A stretch of 64,000 nt of DNA, from positions 27,000,963 through 27,064,962 of the forward strand of contig OX638133.1 of the NCBI GenBank assembly GCA_951804985.1, in the 5' to 3' direction. This DNA is from Dryomyza anilis. Taxonomy: Eukaryota > Arthropoda > Insecta > Diptera > Dryomyzidae. Shown piece by piece: positions 52,201 through 60,999 of the stretch. The notes under the pieces are model-generated. The model did no database searches and had not been told where the DNA came from. It saw only the letters and a program-made list of their open reading frames with translations. Position numbers and translations under genes: made by a program. The first letter of the stretch is position 1. The number at the start of each line of letters is the position of its first letter.

Positions 52201-54178
52201 GTGGTAATAGGTACCTATTATGCATACAAAACATAAGAAACGCTTTATAAATGCCTTCAAATTGAGGTTTATTAGAATCTCACTGTTAATATATTCTAAA
52301 AGTAGTTCTTTAGATTCACAGCTAGAAAACCTCTAAACAAAGTTGTTTATGAACTCCTACACTTATTTCTTCGAGAAACTAGAGTCAAACTCCTTGCAAT
52401 AAAAACCGTTTCAAAAAAAATAAAATAAAGGAAAGTGTCGAGTCGGTATAGAATAATTATTCTAAAATTGCTTTTTACATATTCTATTTACTACTGGGGA
52501 ATTCTAGAATTGCTTTTTATTCATTATATTTACTACTGGGTAGCTACTGCTAAAGTTAACGAGTCAAATACATTTTTTTTATAATATCGTCACTATCATA
52601 CCAAAGGGGCGAATATGCAATTTTTGACAATTGAGTTTTTGTTTACATTTTTGAATGTAGTTTATCCTCAAGTATGATGTGCCAAAATCGCGTGTCATTT
52701 TGTTGGATATTTATAGCCACAAGACAAAACCAAAAGGGAGAATTTTAAAAATGTCTTGTCCTGCCAAAAGGGCGAATCTCTTCGTTTTTTCGCCATAACT
52801 TTTTATTGGTATAAGATAAAGTAGTAGTTTGTTTTCAATTATTATTTGCTTTCAAAGCACCTATCGATCTGCATCATTAATTTAAAATGTTTTGCCAAAC
52901 ATTTATTTGCCATTTGTTATTTGCATGAAAAAATGTTTGGCAAAATATTTTAAAAGAAAAGAAGTGCTTTAAAAGCAAACAATTAATGTCTCTACATTAC
53001 TATTTTATCTTGTGCTAATAAAAAGTTATAGCATAAAAAACAAAAATATTTGCGTTTTGATCAGGATATAGCCTTACAAAATACATATTTATAATTCAGT
53101 AGGTTGTCCAAATCTAAAGATATTTTATATACGTTATAATAATTGACAAATAAACCAAAATGACAGAAAAAAATTGAAAAAAAATATAAATTTTCCTAAC
53201 ATTTTTAAAAATGCACATTCGCTCCTTTGGCATGACAGTGACGATATATATTTATTAATAATTTATTTTAAAAGTTGAATCATTAATTATTACACATATT
53301 TGGATCATTTGAAATTATTTTTTTAGCTGATCGATATGGAATTGTTAAAAATTTAAAGTTTTTTTTCAATTCAATTGAAATATTTAAAATGAAATGTTGA
53401 AATATGTACACGATGTAGTTTTATTTTGTATGTTATTTTATTAGTTTTTTTGTTTAAGCAATCTTCACAAATACTACATTCAGTATTTAAACAATTACGT
53501 ATTCTTTTAACAATATGTTGAATTATTTTTGTTAGAATTATCAGTTATCTTCAAGTTTATTTTCAATTGCTGCTCAAAAAATATTTGAAAATTTCTCAAA
53601 TACCAACTTACTCTTTCAATATTATGATTTTCACTGAATAAAACCTGCTGTTTGACAATTTCCACATCCTTCTTTGTGTCCGGTTCGTATAAAGCTTGCA
53701 ACTCAACTCGTACGCCACCCATATTGTACTCAGCTACTAACGGTGCTTACAACATACGGAAATTAAAACGGAAGTTCAATTGTGTTACACAGAGAACACA
53801 AATATTTTACCTCCCCAGTGGAATCTTTTCACAATTCAACCAACCAACCTTCGATGCACTTGACAATATTGCGTAAAACTTCGAAGCGATTAACTGATGT
53901 ATGTTGTTTAGTAGGCAATGTGTGCCAACGGCTGATAATAAATGCAAATATAATTTTATACAAATATTACTTTATAGCGCCGTATAATTTAGATAAAACG
54001 CGCCTGTTGCATTTGAGCGCAATAAAACAATTATTTTACTATGAAGTTTGTAAATCAGCGCAACGTCTATTTCCGTTTTCAGAATTGTCCACATGGACGG
54101 CCGACAATGCGACACCTCATCAATATAGCCATGTTGGAGGACACCGACGACGAAGTGACGAACAATTCAACAATATAA
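40126..54178 (+). CDS. Pms2: Pms2, MutL-alpha mismatch-repair endonuclease, five exons
   Basis: PMS2 pairs with MLH1 and nicks the discontinuous strand in mismatch repair. The exons are 40126-40230, 40292-40451, 41082-41782, 41846-43540 and 54083-54178, giving 918 aa with every phase matching. GHKL ATPase motifs are present: [19 protein letters not shown] and [15 protein letters not shown] (split by intron 2 just after EGM). The transducer region contains [16 protein letters not shown] and [13 protein letters not shown]. The C-terminal endonuclease motif [12 protein letters not shown] sits near residue 744. [20 protein letters not shown] follows, and the zinc-binding CPHGRPT is in the last exon. 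The final intron is 10.5 kb and contains an antisense gene. Without exon 5 the frame would run to a stop at 43645 and lose the CPHGRP motif. Confidence 0.95.
40911..41030. repeat. Degenerate ~15-bp tandem repeat in Pms2 intron 2
   Basis: About seven units of the GGAAGAAnTTGTCTCG type, resembling the 15-bp array at 7205-7370. They lie 50 bp upstream of the exon 3 acceptor (41081). Confidence 0.65.
43795..44110. repeat. Tandem repeat, ~120-bp unit, about 2.5 copies
   Basis: CTCATATTTATGACAC, TTAATACTCATAAAACAAT and TATGAGCACTTAAAAGAG blocks recur in order three times with divergence. Lies in Pms2 intron 4, just beyond the 3' end of the nested transporter. Confidence 0.85.
44219..44365. mobile_element. 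MITE with ~30-bp terminal inverted repeats
   Basis: CCGGTTTACATGGCATCTT plus CTGTGAGTC at the left pair with GACTCACAG plus AAGATACAATATAAATCGG at the right. Inside, GGGTTG...CAACCC also pairs. Confidence 0.82.
44584..53722 (-). CDS. SLC2-family sugar transporter (MFS), seven exons, nested in Pms2
   Basis: A facilitated hexose or disaccharide carrier of the plasma membrane. In transcript order the exons are 53612-53722, 47463-47567, 47239-47399, 46275-46860, 46003-46215, 44896-44998 and 44584-44837; all GT-AG and phase-consistent, total 510 aa, the usual SLC2 size with about 12 membrane spans. Signatures are [13 protein letters not shown] after the first helix, NKFGRKG between helices 2 and 3, PESPKWL after helix 6, QQLSGINA near residue 314, [14 protein letters not shown] in helix 10 and PETRGRD near residue 488. 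The DRxGRR loop between helices 8 and 9 is reduced to KINRRPL. The gene lies wholly inside Pms2 intron 4 on the opposite strand. It resembles trehalose/glucose-transporter-like fly proteins; its substrate cannot be read from sequence. Confidence 0.92.
45085..45790. repeat. Minisatellite, ~41-bp unit, about 17 copies
   Basis: Units of the form GAATTTCTGAATTACAATTG followed by ATGTGTTTTGAATTTCAAAT and TG(A/G), head-to-tail across about 700 bp with modest divergence. It fills most of the transporter intron between 44998 and 46003. Confidence 0.95.
47897..48114. mobile_element. Family-A MITE, copy 2
   Basis: The right end AAAATGTATTTGGTGTC followed by TTTTCGTTCTACAACAACGATA matches the inverse complement of the left end of 5386-5644. 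The left end (ATACGAAAAATCACAAAATACATTT) is eroded. Confidence 0.75.
49190..49350. repeat. Dispersed repeat, related to 2826-3025
   Basis: See the copy at 2826-3025. It ends about 100 bp before foldback copy 1. Confidence 0.7.
49452..50160. mobile_element. Foldback-type TIR element, copy 1
   Basis: The left end is ATATCGTCACTGTCATGCC then AAAGGGGCGAATGTGCA; the right end is the inverse complement (TTCGCCCCCTTTGG, TATGATAGTGACGATATA). Inner arms also pair (AATAGTGATG/CACTATT, AGCACCTATCGATT/AATCGATAGGTGCT). No transposase. Confidence 0.9.
50285..50430 (-). mobile_element. SINE-2, tRNA-derived SINE (copy 2)
   Basis: On the minus strand, GAGGTAGCGCGCTGGACTT (A-box-like) is followed by GGGTTCGAATCCCGG (B box) and then the SINE-2 body. 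The 5' stem does not pair with the 3' side, so it is not a tRNA gene. Confidence 0.85.
51795..51870. repeat. Tandem duplication, ~41-bp unit, two copies
   Basis: CATAGCTTCTTACGCCTGAA plus ATTTACTACTGGG occurs twice back to back with no differences seen. Confidence 0.93.
52584..53248. mobile_element. Foldback-type TIR element, copy 2 (opposite orientation)
   Basis: ATATCGTCACTATCATACC with AAAGGGGCGAATATGCA at the left and GCTCCTTTGGCATGACAGTG with ACGATATA at the right. The interior aligns with copy 1 in inverse orientation (TAACTTTTTATTGGTATAAG against its complement in copy 1). Confidence 0.9.
53612..53722 (-). CDS. Sugar transporter exon 1
   Basis: 37 codons, [20 protein letters not shown] onward to ENHNIER, donor GTAAGT at 53606-53611, phase 0 into [10 protein letters not shown] at 47567. 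It is a cytosolic N-terminal tail with no membrane segment. It lies 360 bp from the last Pms2 exon on the other strand. The assignment is by splice phase and context, so it is less certain than the downstream exons. Confidence 0.75.
54083..54178 (+). CDS. Pms2: Pms2 exon 5 (CPHGRP zinc-binding motif)
   Basis: Acceptor TTTTCAG ends at 54082. The exon reads [20 protein letters not shown] and ends TNNSTI-stop. CPHGRPT is the invariant motif after MGEI..PW in the MutL endonuclease; exon 4 stops exactly at that PW (43540, donor GTGAGT). Phase 0 on both sides. It was found far downstream, beyond the nested transporter. Confidence 0.93.
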   Translation, partial: NCPHGRPTMRHLINIAMLEDTDDEVTNNSTI

Positions 54179-54191
54179 TTAAAAACACAAA

Positions 54192-54197
54192 AATAAA
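54192..54197 (+). terminator. Poly(A) signal AATAAA for Pms2
   Basis: AATAAA only 14 bp after the Pms2 stop. The opposite-strand signal for GRWD1 is 54230-54235, so the two transcripts probably end within or across each other. Confidence 0.5.
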
Positions 54198-54229
54198 TAA
54201 AACAATAACAAGTAATTTACACTTTGTTT

Positions 54230-54235
54230 TTTATT
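54230..54235 (-). terminator. Poly(A) signal (AATAAA on minus strand) for GRWD1
   Basis: TTTATT on the plus strand, 42 bp beyond the GRWD1-like stop codon at 54277. Confidence 0.5.
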
Positions 54236-54276
54236 GTCATAAAAAAAAAATAAAAAATATATATTTTTTGAAAATA

Positions 54277-56753
54277 TTAAACGCTAATGGTGCGGAAAAT
54301 ATTAAAACCGCTGTGCGCCGTCGATAGTATGACACCCGGCAGCTGCGGATGCCAATGCAACTCCTTGATCTCCTTTTGTCCTTGATGGATGAAGAGCAAT
54401 TGGGGCGGTAGCTTGTTGAGTTCATCGTCATTTTTCGATTGTGTTGTTGCACCAGCCTCTTGATCTTGATCCTTTTCTACAGCCAAATCCCAGAGTGCAA
54501 TCTGATCGTCGTCCCCGCCCGAGGCGAGCACTGTGGCATCGCGTGGATTCCATTCGACTGTCGTAATGTGATCCGTATGATGTTTAAAGGTAGCAATTGG
54601 TTTTTTTGTTTGAAATTGACGCAAATCCCAAATATGCAAAAAACCATCATCGCCACCACTTGCAATAAATGGTTCGGTGCGATTCCATGAGATGACATTG
54701 ATGTCGCTCTGATGGGCATCCGCACAGGTCAACATGCATGCCTTCTGCGGTGGCGCACGTACATCCCAAATGCGCACCGATTTGTCGACGGAGCACGAGG
54801 CGAGCACACTGCGTTCATTCGGACTCCATTGCAGATCTTCGACGGAGGCCTTGTGACCGGCCAACGGACGTTGATCGACCTTCCAGGTGCCGTCCTCCAG
54901 TGGCGACCAAATGTGTATGTCGCGTCTGTAAAGGAATAATAGTTGTAGTAAATGTTTATGTGAGTGATTCAAAAGGGCGAAGCGTTAATTATTTTTTTTT
55001 TAAATTTGGCTTTAATTTTTGCTATAGTGTTTTTCTTTGATTATGTGTTTTTGTTTTTATTTTTGTTTCTGTTATCGCTAATGTTTGCTTTTTCATCTGT
55101 TGATTTTGTGTTTTTTCTTTTGTTTTTATATTTGTTTTATAAATTTTGCTTTTTATATTGTGTTTTTATTTTATCTTTCAATTTTGTTTTTGTTCGGATT
55201 TTATTTTTGTATTTTGCTTTTATGATTTTTATTGTTATTGTTTTTGCATTTACGTTGGTTTTACGTTTGATTTTGTTTTTTTTTATATTTTGAGTTTTTG
55301 TTTTTTTGCGTTTTCTTTTTTTTCCTATACTTTTGTTTTCGGTTATGATTTTGTGATTCTTCAATTTTTTCTTCTGATATTGTGTTTTTGCTTATGTTTT
55401 TGCTTTTGTTTTTTCGTTTGACTTAGTGCTTTTGTTTTATTTTTTATTCTGAGTTATTTTTTTATTTAGTTTAGTTTTTGTTTGATATCACGTTTTTGCT
55501 TTTATTTAAAATTAGTCTTGATATTGTGTTTTTGTTTGCTAGGATTTTTTTTGTTTTGCTCTTTTTATGTTTTTGATTTTTCTTGTGTTTTTGCTTTTGT
55601 TGTTGCTAATATGTTTTGTATTTTTTCTTATTTTTTTTTTTTTTTTAGTTTTTGTTTCTTTTGCGTTTTATTTTTCCTTGTATTTTTGTATCTTTTTATT
55701 TTTATTTGCTTTTGTTTTTTTTTATTGATTTTATTTTGCTTTTTTCGTTGTTTTTCCTACATAGGTTTTATTTTTATTTTGTGTTGTTGCGTTTGTTTTT
55801 CTTTTTGCTTTTATTTTTCTAGTGTTTTTTTTTTAATTTGGGTAGACTTTGTGCTTTGGTTTTATATTTTTTCCTTTTGATTGTTTTTTTTTTTTTTTAC
55901 AGACAGACGGACCAAGAGTTTTATTTATGTATATCGAATTTTAAAATAAACTACTAAAAATTACTGATAAAAAAACCGACATCGCAACTTACTTGCAATC
56001 GCCCGTCGCCAAGACACCGTCCGCACACGGACTCCAATCCACAGCAAAACCTTCCTGCTGATGTCCGCTGAACGTGTAGACGGGACGCGCCGGCTCGTTG
56101 ACCATCCGCTTCTCGTAGTCCTTCAGCAGTTGTGCATCCTCGATGGCCTGCAGTTGTTGATCTAAATTAAAAATATTCACCCGCCCCAGTTCGCTCCATG
56201 ATGCTGCATACACTTTGCTGCCCAGACGACGAGAACGCACGCGATTCACACAACCCTGCTGCTTTATCAATGCAACAGACATGTGTGGCTTCTTCAGTTC
56301 CTCCTTGTTCGCAGCCTCATCCTGATCATCGTCCAGCTCTTCATCGTCATCATTTGCCTCAGCTTCATCATCCTCTTGTGTTTTGCGCAGATTAGACATT
56401 TTCATCACAATCAAGTTGTTAACATGCGTGTTCGCCGCCTGTGTTCCGGCCACCATGTATGCGGTCAGTGGAAACTGTTCACGCGAATCGCCCAGCTCAT
56501 CGACTATGACATCGAAGCTGAGACATGGTGCACCGGTTGATGCCTGATGCAGCATTATGTAGGCACTTTCGTCGCACACCAGTTCTTCGTTCTCATCCAG
56601 TGGTTTGCCGGGCAAGTACACTTCTTTGGGTTTTTTGGTGGCCGCACCTTCAGCATTCGATTCGTTTTCATCGTCGCTGCCGTCATCACCAGACATTTGG
56701 TCTTCGTCATCTTCGGCTTCGACGATTTCCATTTCCAGTTCATCGTTGTCCAT
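54277..56753 (-). CDS. l(2)09851: GRWD1/Rrb1-like glutamate-rich WD-repeat protein, two exons
   Basis: A nucleolar chaperone of ribosomal protein uL3 in 60S assembly; vertebrate GRWD1 also binds histones. The exons are 55993-56753 and 54277-54925 (GT-AG, phase 2), giving 469 aa against about 446 in human. The acidic N-terminus is followed by a CAF1C/H4-binding-like segment (VYLPGKPLDENEELVCDESA) and a second Asp/Glu block inside. WD repeats follow: GFAVDWSPCADGVLATGDCK (spanning the intron), VEDLQWSPNERSVLASCS with VRIWDVR, INVISWN with FLHIWDLR, and TTVEWNPR with IALWDL. The last blade is near LPPQLLFIHQGQKEIKELHW. The gene is tail-to-tail with Pms2. The Drosophila symbol is from memory. Confidence 0.93.
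54926..55992 (-). repeat. T-rich low-complexity tract filling the GRWD1 intron
   Basis: About 900 bp (54990-55900) of TTTTTG/TTTTGCTTTT-rich plus strand, an A-rich purine-poor intron on the transcribed strand. It creates long Phe-rich chance frames on the plus strand (for example 55482-55880) that are not genes. Confidence 0.85.
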
Positions 56754-56990
56754 ATTTTGATTTTCTTTTTTTTTTTACTAATAAAACAAAATTTACGAAA
56801 AATTCGGACCAACCTCGACCGATCTCAACAAAAATTAAAAATGTATGTCAGTTTTTGTTTTTTTATGAAACACGTGCACATGACAGTGTTGCATTTTGGG
56901 TAAAAAGTATTATCCAAAAATAAAAACGTACGTTTTAAAATAAAAACTACCAAACATTTAGAATCTAAAAAAAAAAATCAGTAGCGCGAT

Positions 56991-57336
56991 TTCGTAACTC
57001 CATAACGATAACATTCGATATCGCTAACTACCGACAATTGTCACTTGCGTTAGCGATTGTTATGAAAAAAGTGATTCCCTAACTTTCAATGCGTTTTATG
57101 TAGACAAATAAATTCGGAAATATTTTTAACAATAAAAATCGTTTAAAAGTAAGCTGGCAACAACCAAAAAATGTTCATCGCTATCGTATCGACAATTTTC
57201 GGTAAATTTTTAACGATGACAGCTGAAGATAAATATCATAGCGAACTGTGTACGGAATACCTCCTAACAATATTTGTCGTTAATTGTAGTTAACGATATC
57301 GATTTTTGTCGATACGGAGTTAGGGAATCGCGCTAC
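56991..57336. mobile_element. MITE with ~45-bp terminal inverted repeats (GTAGCGCGATT)
   Basis: The left end GTAGCGCGATTTCGTAACTC pairs with GAGTTAGGGAATCGCGCTAC at the right. Inner blocks CGATATCGCTAAC and GTTAACGATATCG also pair. Confidence 0.88.
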
Positions 57337-58354
57337 AGGGCAGACAAAAAAAACTTAAAAAGGTACACATTTTCCCGTCGGATCAAAACTGATGAGAAAA
57401 AAAGAATAAAGTTCAGACTGACAAATTTTCAAAAGGTACAAAATTTTAAAGTCAGATCAAAAATAAGTGACTACAAAAAAAGGACAGACGGAAAAAAAGC
57501 AGAAATTAAAACCTTGTTTAATTGGTAATTTTTAACTGTTATGGGAAAGGTAATTCCCATGAGAATAATGGCTGTGGGATTTTTTTTAACAACATTTTTT
57601 GTTTTTGTTTCTTCAATTTATGAACACGCCAAATGTAAATTTATGTTTAAACATTTTGAAAAAATTGGGATTGTGGTTTTTTTCTAAGTAGTTTTTAATT
57701 TCCATGAGATTTTAATTAATGTGAGAATGTTTGTGGTATTTATACATTTTTGTGGAAATTGTTTTAATTACTGTGGGAATGAAATCAAACAAACTTACCA
57801 AGTGGGAATTTTTAAGAAGTCGTATGGCAAAAAGGTATTTATTTTTGAAAAAAGGCAATTTTGGTTGTCATTATAAACCACTACACAAATGAGAAAAATT
57901 AGAAAATAGTCAATTCCAATCTCGATACTCGAGTGTTATATAATGAACATTATTAGTTGCCCAAATTTCATTGATATCTAAAAGGTAAAATCTCAAAATG
58001 CTTTTTTTGTCGATTTCTTGCAAATCGTATAGACGATGGTCAAAATTTGGCATGGAACACATATAAAATAGTCTAGTGACGTGAAATGTTGCTTTCTTTT
58101 TGAAATAAAAATGCGTTTATAAGAAAAACATCAATCGTTTATAAACTATACAGCAATAATTAGTTTAAAGGAATTTTTGGTTTTGTCTTCAATACTAGCA
58201 AAATACACTACGTACATACGCCTTCAAGTTTTGAATATCGAAATGCGCTATTTTAATTAAGGTCTTGTAATAATCGCTAAAATATCGTAAATATACTGTT
58301 TTCATTGTTGGGTAAAAAAATCTGGCATCACTGATATTATCTTATCTCACAACC

Positions 58355-58364
58355 AGAGGGCGCT
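58355..58364 (+). promoter_or_regulatory. CTCF-like insulator core (AGAGGGCGCT)
   Basis: AGAGGGCGCT fits the core AGRKGGCRSY of the CTCF consensus, but the CCASY part upstream does not match. It sits about 200 bp upstream of the 58569 ATG in a short GC-rich patch, within the divergent region. Weak. Confidence 0.3.
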
Positions 58365-58568
58365 GTCATTGGCGGCGGCGTCCAATTGTAAACAAACGAT
58401 GACAGCTTTTAAAATATTTTTTTTATTGTTCATGTTTTTTTTCGTTTTTTTTTTGTGCATTTTCATTTTCGAATAGTAATATTGAAAAATTCATTAAAAT
58501 TAGTAAAAAAAAATTAACTTCTAACTAAAAATTGTTTGTTTACTCAACAAAATTCCACGTATCTCGCG

Positions 58569-60119
58569 ATGAGCGGGACCAAATTCAATTTTCACATAAA
58601 GTTGCTGTCCGGCAACAATGTGGTCATGGTTGAGGCAGGCGGCTACGAATCGGAAATATATATGCCACAAATCCAAAACGGGCGCATCGCCTTTCAGAAC
58701 ATCATACCGAACAGACGTTGCTGCTACACAACCGCTACCGCACCAAAAATAATCAAAAATGCGCGTCTAATGCCGGCAGCAGCAGGTGATAGTACGGGGA
58801 CACAACAGGCACGCCGGACACTGTTGCCGGCGGACAATATGTCCAGAGCGTGGCGTATGACTGCAGGACACGATACGCGTATGACGCCGATGGCCAGTAG
58901 CACACCTGCTGGAAAGGAAAACAAACACGAAAATCGTTTTGAAAAACCAAACAACAACGAATACTCTTCACAGTCCTGCAGCATGTCTATTCCGGAGTTG
59001 GCACGCAATTATGTGCCCACTCCCTATGAGGTCATCAAGGACACCCTCGTGCAAATACCGTCCGGCATCAAGGTCATACGTCTGCATCGTCATCCGACAA
59101 ACGAGACACCGCAACGCGTTGGACGCCTCATCAGTTCGCAGGTCGATTTCACATCACTGAACAGTTCCGGGGCGCAAATGCGTGGCATACCAGCGCCGCC
59201 ACTGCCCGTTAGTGGTGGCGTGCCTGCGGCGCCCGCCTGCTCACAAAATAGCTCCGATTATCGTCTGCCCGTGACGCCGGACTTTACGCGCAAACGAAAA
59301 AGCACGCTGTACAATCCAACGCAGAGTTCAATGCACAAAATGGTGCAGCCAGCGCAGCTGCCCGCCTCGGCGACCAAGTGGCGCAAATGCCTGACGCCCA
59401 TTCGCACCTATTCGCGGCGTGGCGCCAATCTTCAGAAGCGCTGCTCAACGAGCAGCATAACGAAAAACGCTTTAAATACGTCGACGGCGTTGCGGCAACG
59501 CGCGCGTTTTCACACCGACAGATATGGCAACGTCAAACCCAGCTATATGATTAATCCGACGCAAGGGGTGAAGCCGACCATGCGCATTGAGGTGAAGAAA
59601 CGCAAACTCGTTATTGATCCCAAGGTGAAGATTACGCCGCGTAGCTTCAAAATGCAACAGCAAACGACGCATGAGCTGCAGCAGGATTCGAAGTATCGGT
59701 TGCCGCGCACGCGTCATCAGTACGAGGCGACCAAGTTAAGCGCCTTTGAGTTGCTCACCAATTCAAATCGTGCGCAGCGCATGAGCCACGAACTTAATAA
59801 GCAATTTCGCAAGGGTTGCCTCAACAAGACGTCGACGACGTATCCCAAATATCAGGTGCTGTGTCAGCTGCCACCGCTGGAGCGTTCGGAGGAGACGCGC
59901 GATATAAGACAGCAGCAACAACTGTTACTGCAGCAGCAACAATTAGAGGAGCAGCAACAGCAACGATTGCAGCGACAACAATTGCAGCAGCAACAAGAAT
60001 TACAGCTGCAGAAGGAACGGCAGCAACTACAAAAGCAGCTGCATCAAAAGCAATTGCTGCAACTGCAACACCGCACAAAACAGTCAACGCTGAAAGTGAA
60101 AGAACCGCGCATGTTTTAA
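58569..60119 (+). CDS. Uncharacterised basic protein with Gln-rich coiled-coil tail
   Basis: 516 aa, intronless, ATG at 58569. In-frame TAA at 58515; the only earlier start-like codon is a TTG. I do not recognise the family. The N-terminus (about 1-55) looks like a small folded segment with beta-strand character (FNFHIKLLSGNNVVMVEAGG, then ESEIYMPQIQNGRIAFQNI). A long basic, Ser/Thr/Pro-rich disordered middle follows with many TPxK/R-like sites. It includes KVIRLHRHP, VTPDFTRKRKST, LTPIRTYSRRG and KVKITPRSF. The last ~80 residues are a Gln/Leu-rich helix, likely coiled coil. The many S/T-P sites beside basic residues would suit a Cdk-regulated chromatin or spindle protein, but that is a guess. 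Codon use and G+C match the neighbouring genes, so it looks real. Poly(A) signals at 60389-60398. Confidence 0.82.
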   Translation: MSGTKFNFHIKLLSGNNVVMVEAGGYESEIYMPQIQNGRIAFQNIIPNRRCCYTTATAPKIIKNARLMPAAAGDSTGTQQARRTLLPADNMSRAWRMTAGHDTRMTPMASSTPAGKENKHENRFEKPNNNEYSSQSCSMSIPELARNYVPTPYEVIKDTLVQIPSGIKVIRLHRHPTNETPQRVGRLISSQVDFTSLNSSGAQMRGIPAPPLPVSGGVPAAPACSQNSSDYRLPVTPDFTRKRKSTLYNPTQSSMHKMVQPAQLPASATKWRKCLTPIRTYSRRGANLQKRCSTSSITKNALNTSTALRQRARFHTDRYGNVKPSYMINPTQGVKPTMRIEVKKRKLVIDPKVKITPRSFKMQQQTTHELQQDSKYRLPRTRHQYEATKLSAFELLTNSNRAQRMSHELNKQFRKGCLNKTSTTYPKYQVLCQLPPLERSEETRDIRQQQQLLLQQQQLEEQQQQRLQRQQLQQQQELQLQKERQQLQKQLHQKQLLQLQHRTKQSTLKVKEPRMF

Positions 60120-60388
60120 CAGCACCAAAGTGCCGTAGTCAATGTACATAAATTTTTGTAAATATTTTTAATTTTAAGCTAATCCAATTTAAGGCATATT
60201 CTTGAACAAATTTATTAAAGCGCCTATGCCTTTTAATGCGTTGCTACTGTTGGCAAAATATTGCACAGCAATTTGAGTTTATTTTTTTTTTTTATTGAAA
60301 AAAAGTCAACTCGTAATTGTGTGCGCCATGTTTTGCATAGAGCAACAATTAACTGTCACAAGGTGAAATTGTAAAATTGTGTGTTTAG

Positions 60389-60398
60389 AATAAATAAA
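60389..60398 (+). terminator. Overlapping AATAAA signals for the 58569 gene
   Basis: AATAAATAAA about 270 bp after the stop codon. Confidence 0.55.
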
Positions 60399-60512
60399 AT
60401 TATACGAATTTTGTTTGCAATAGTAAAATTTTACACAAAATATTTATTTAAAAAAATAATTTTTAATTAGTTTCAATGTTGCCATGGACATCCCATACAT
60501 CTATCCTATATA

Positions 60513-60770
60513 AAGGGTTTTTCAATAAGAGCGCTACAAAAGTTTTTTTTCAAGGGTTCAACAGGGACGCTACAAAAGTAGAGCGACAGGGACAGCAAAC
60601 GACGCCATATTTCTTGCCGCTCTTTTGACATTTCTCTTCAGTAAGGTTTGTCATTTCATGATGGAAATATATACGAGCCAACAACGAGTCGAAATTATTA
60701 AAATTTACTACCGAAATTCGAATTCGTATATCTTTCCATCATGAAATGGTAAACCTTACTGAAGAGAAAT
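60513..60770. mobile_element. GAGCGC element, copy 2, with inverted end
   Basis: 60513-60667 matches 5663-5817. At 60730-60769, TTTCCATCATGAAATGG plus TAAACCTTACTGAAGAG is the inverse complement of the segment at about 60630-60665, so the element ends in an inverted copy. Immediately followed by the MITE copy at 60772. Confidence 0.75.
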
Positions 60771-60771
60771 G

Positions 60772-60942
60772 TTCAATAGGATAAATTATTATTTTAATCG
60801 GAAAATACCATTAAATACTAGAACATACCATGACATTGCCATTGAGTTTATATGAAAATCTTTATTTTTTATATACTATTAAATCAATAATTGTTCTATT
60901 GACCAATTTTAATGGGATTTGATGGAATTTTTTTCTGGGTGT
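60772..60942. mobile_element. MITE (CTGGGTGT end), copy 2, left-truncated
   Basis: Shares AATTATTATTTTAATCGG, CATGACATTGCCATTGAG and the right end TTTTTTTCTGGGTGT with 31974-32195. The left end is missing where it abuts the GAGCGC element. Confidence 0.88.
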
Positions 60943-60999
60943 GGTAGCTTAAAAATATCACTTTTTGATGGTAACATATATCATATATTTGCATTTCCT

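Larger units (their letters stand above)
47568..53611 (-). other. Transporter intron 1 (also Pms2 intron 4 sequence)
   Basis: 6 kb separating the 37-codon first exon from the rest. It holds a family-A MITE copy, two long foldback elements in opposite orientation, a SINE-2 copy, a 41-bp tandem duplication, and four TTTACTACTGGG boxes between 51820 and 52540. No extra exon was recognised. Confidence 0.7.
56754..58568. other. Divergent intergenic region, GRWD1 and the 58569 gene
   Basis: Shared upstream region of two divergently transcribed genes. It contains a long-TIR MITE (56991-57336), a repeat shared with 19060-19105 (57800-57835) and a CTCF-like core near 58355. No gene is evident; the frame at 57274-57528 overlaps the MITE end. 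Confidence 0.7.

Noticed and set aside
54964..55880. Several Phe-rich plus-strand reading frames of up to 132 codons.
   Set aside because: They come from the T-rich low-complexity GRWD1 intron and have no domain or sensible composition.
59816..60151. Ala/Thr-rich frames overlapping the end of the 58569 gene.
   Set aside because: Frame shadows of the CAG-rich Gln tail.
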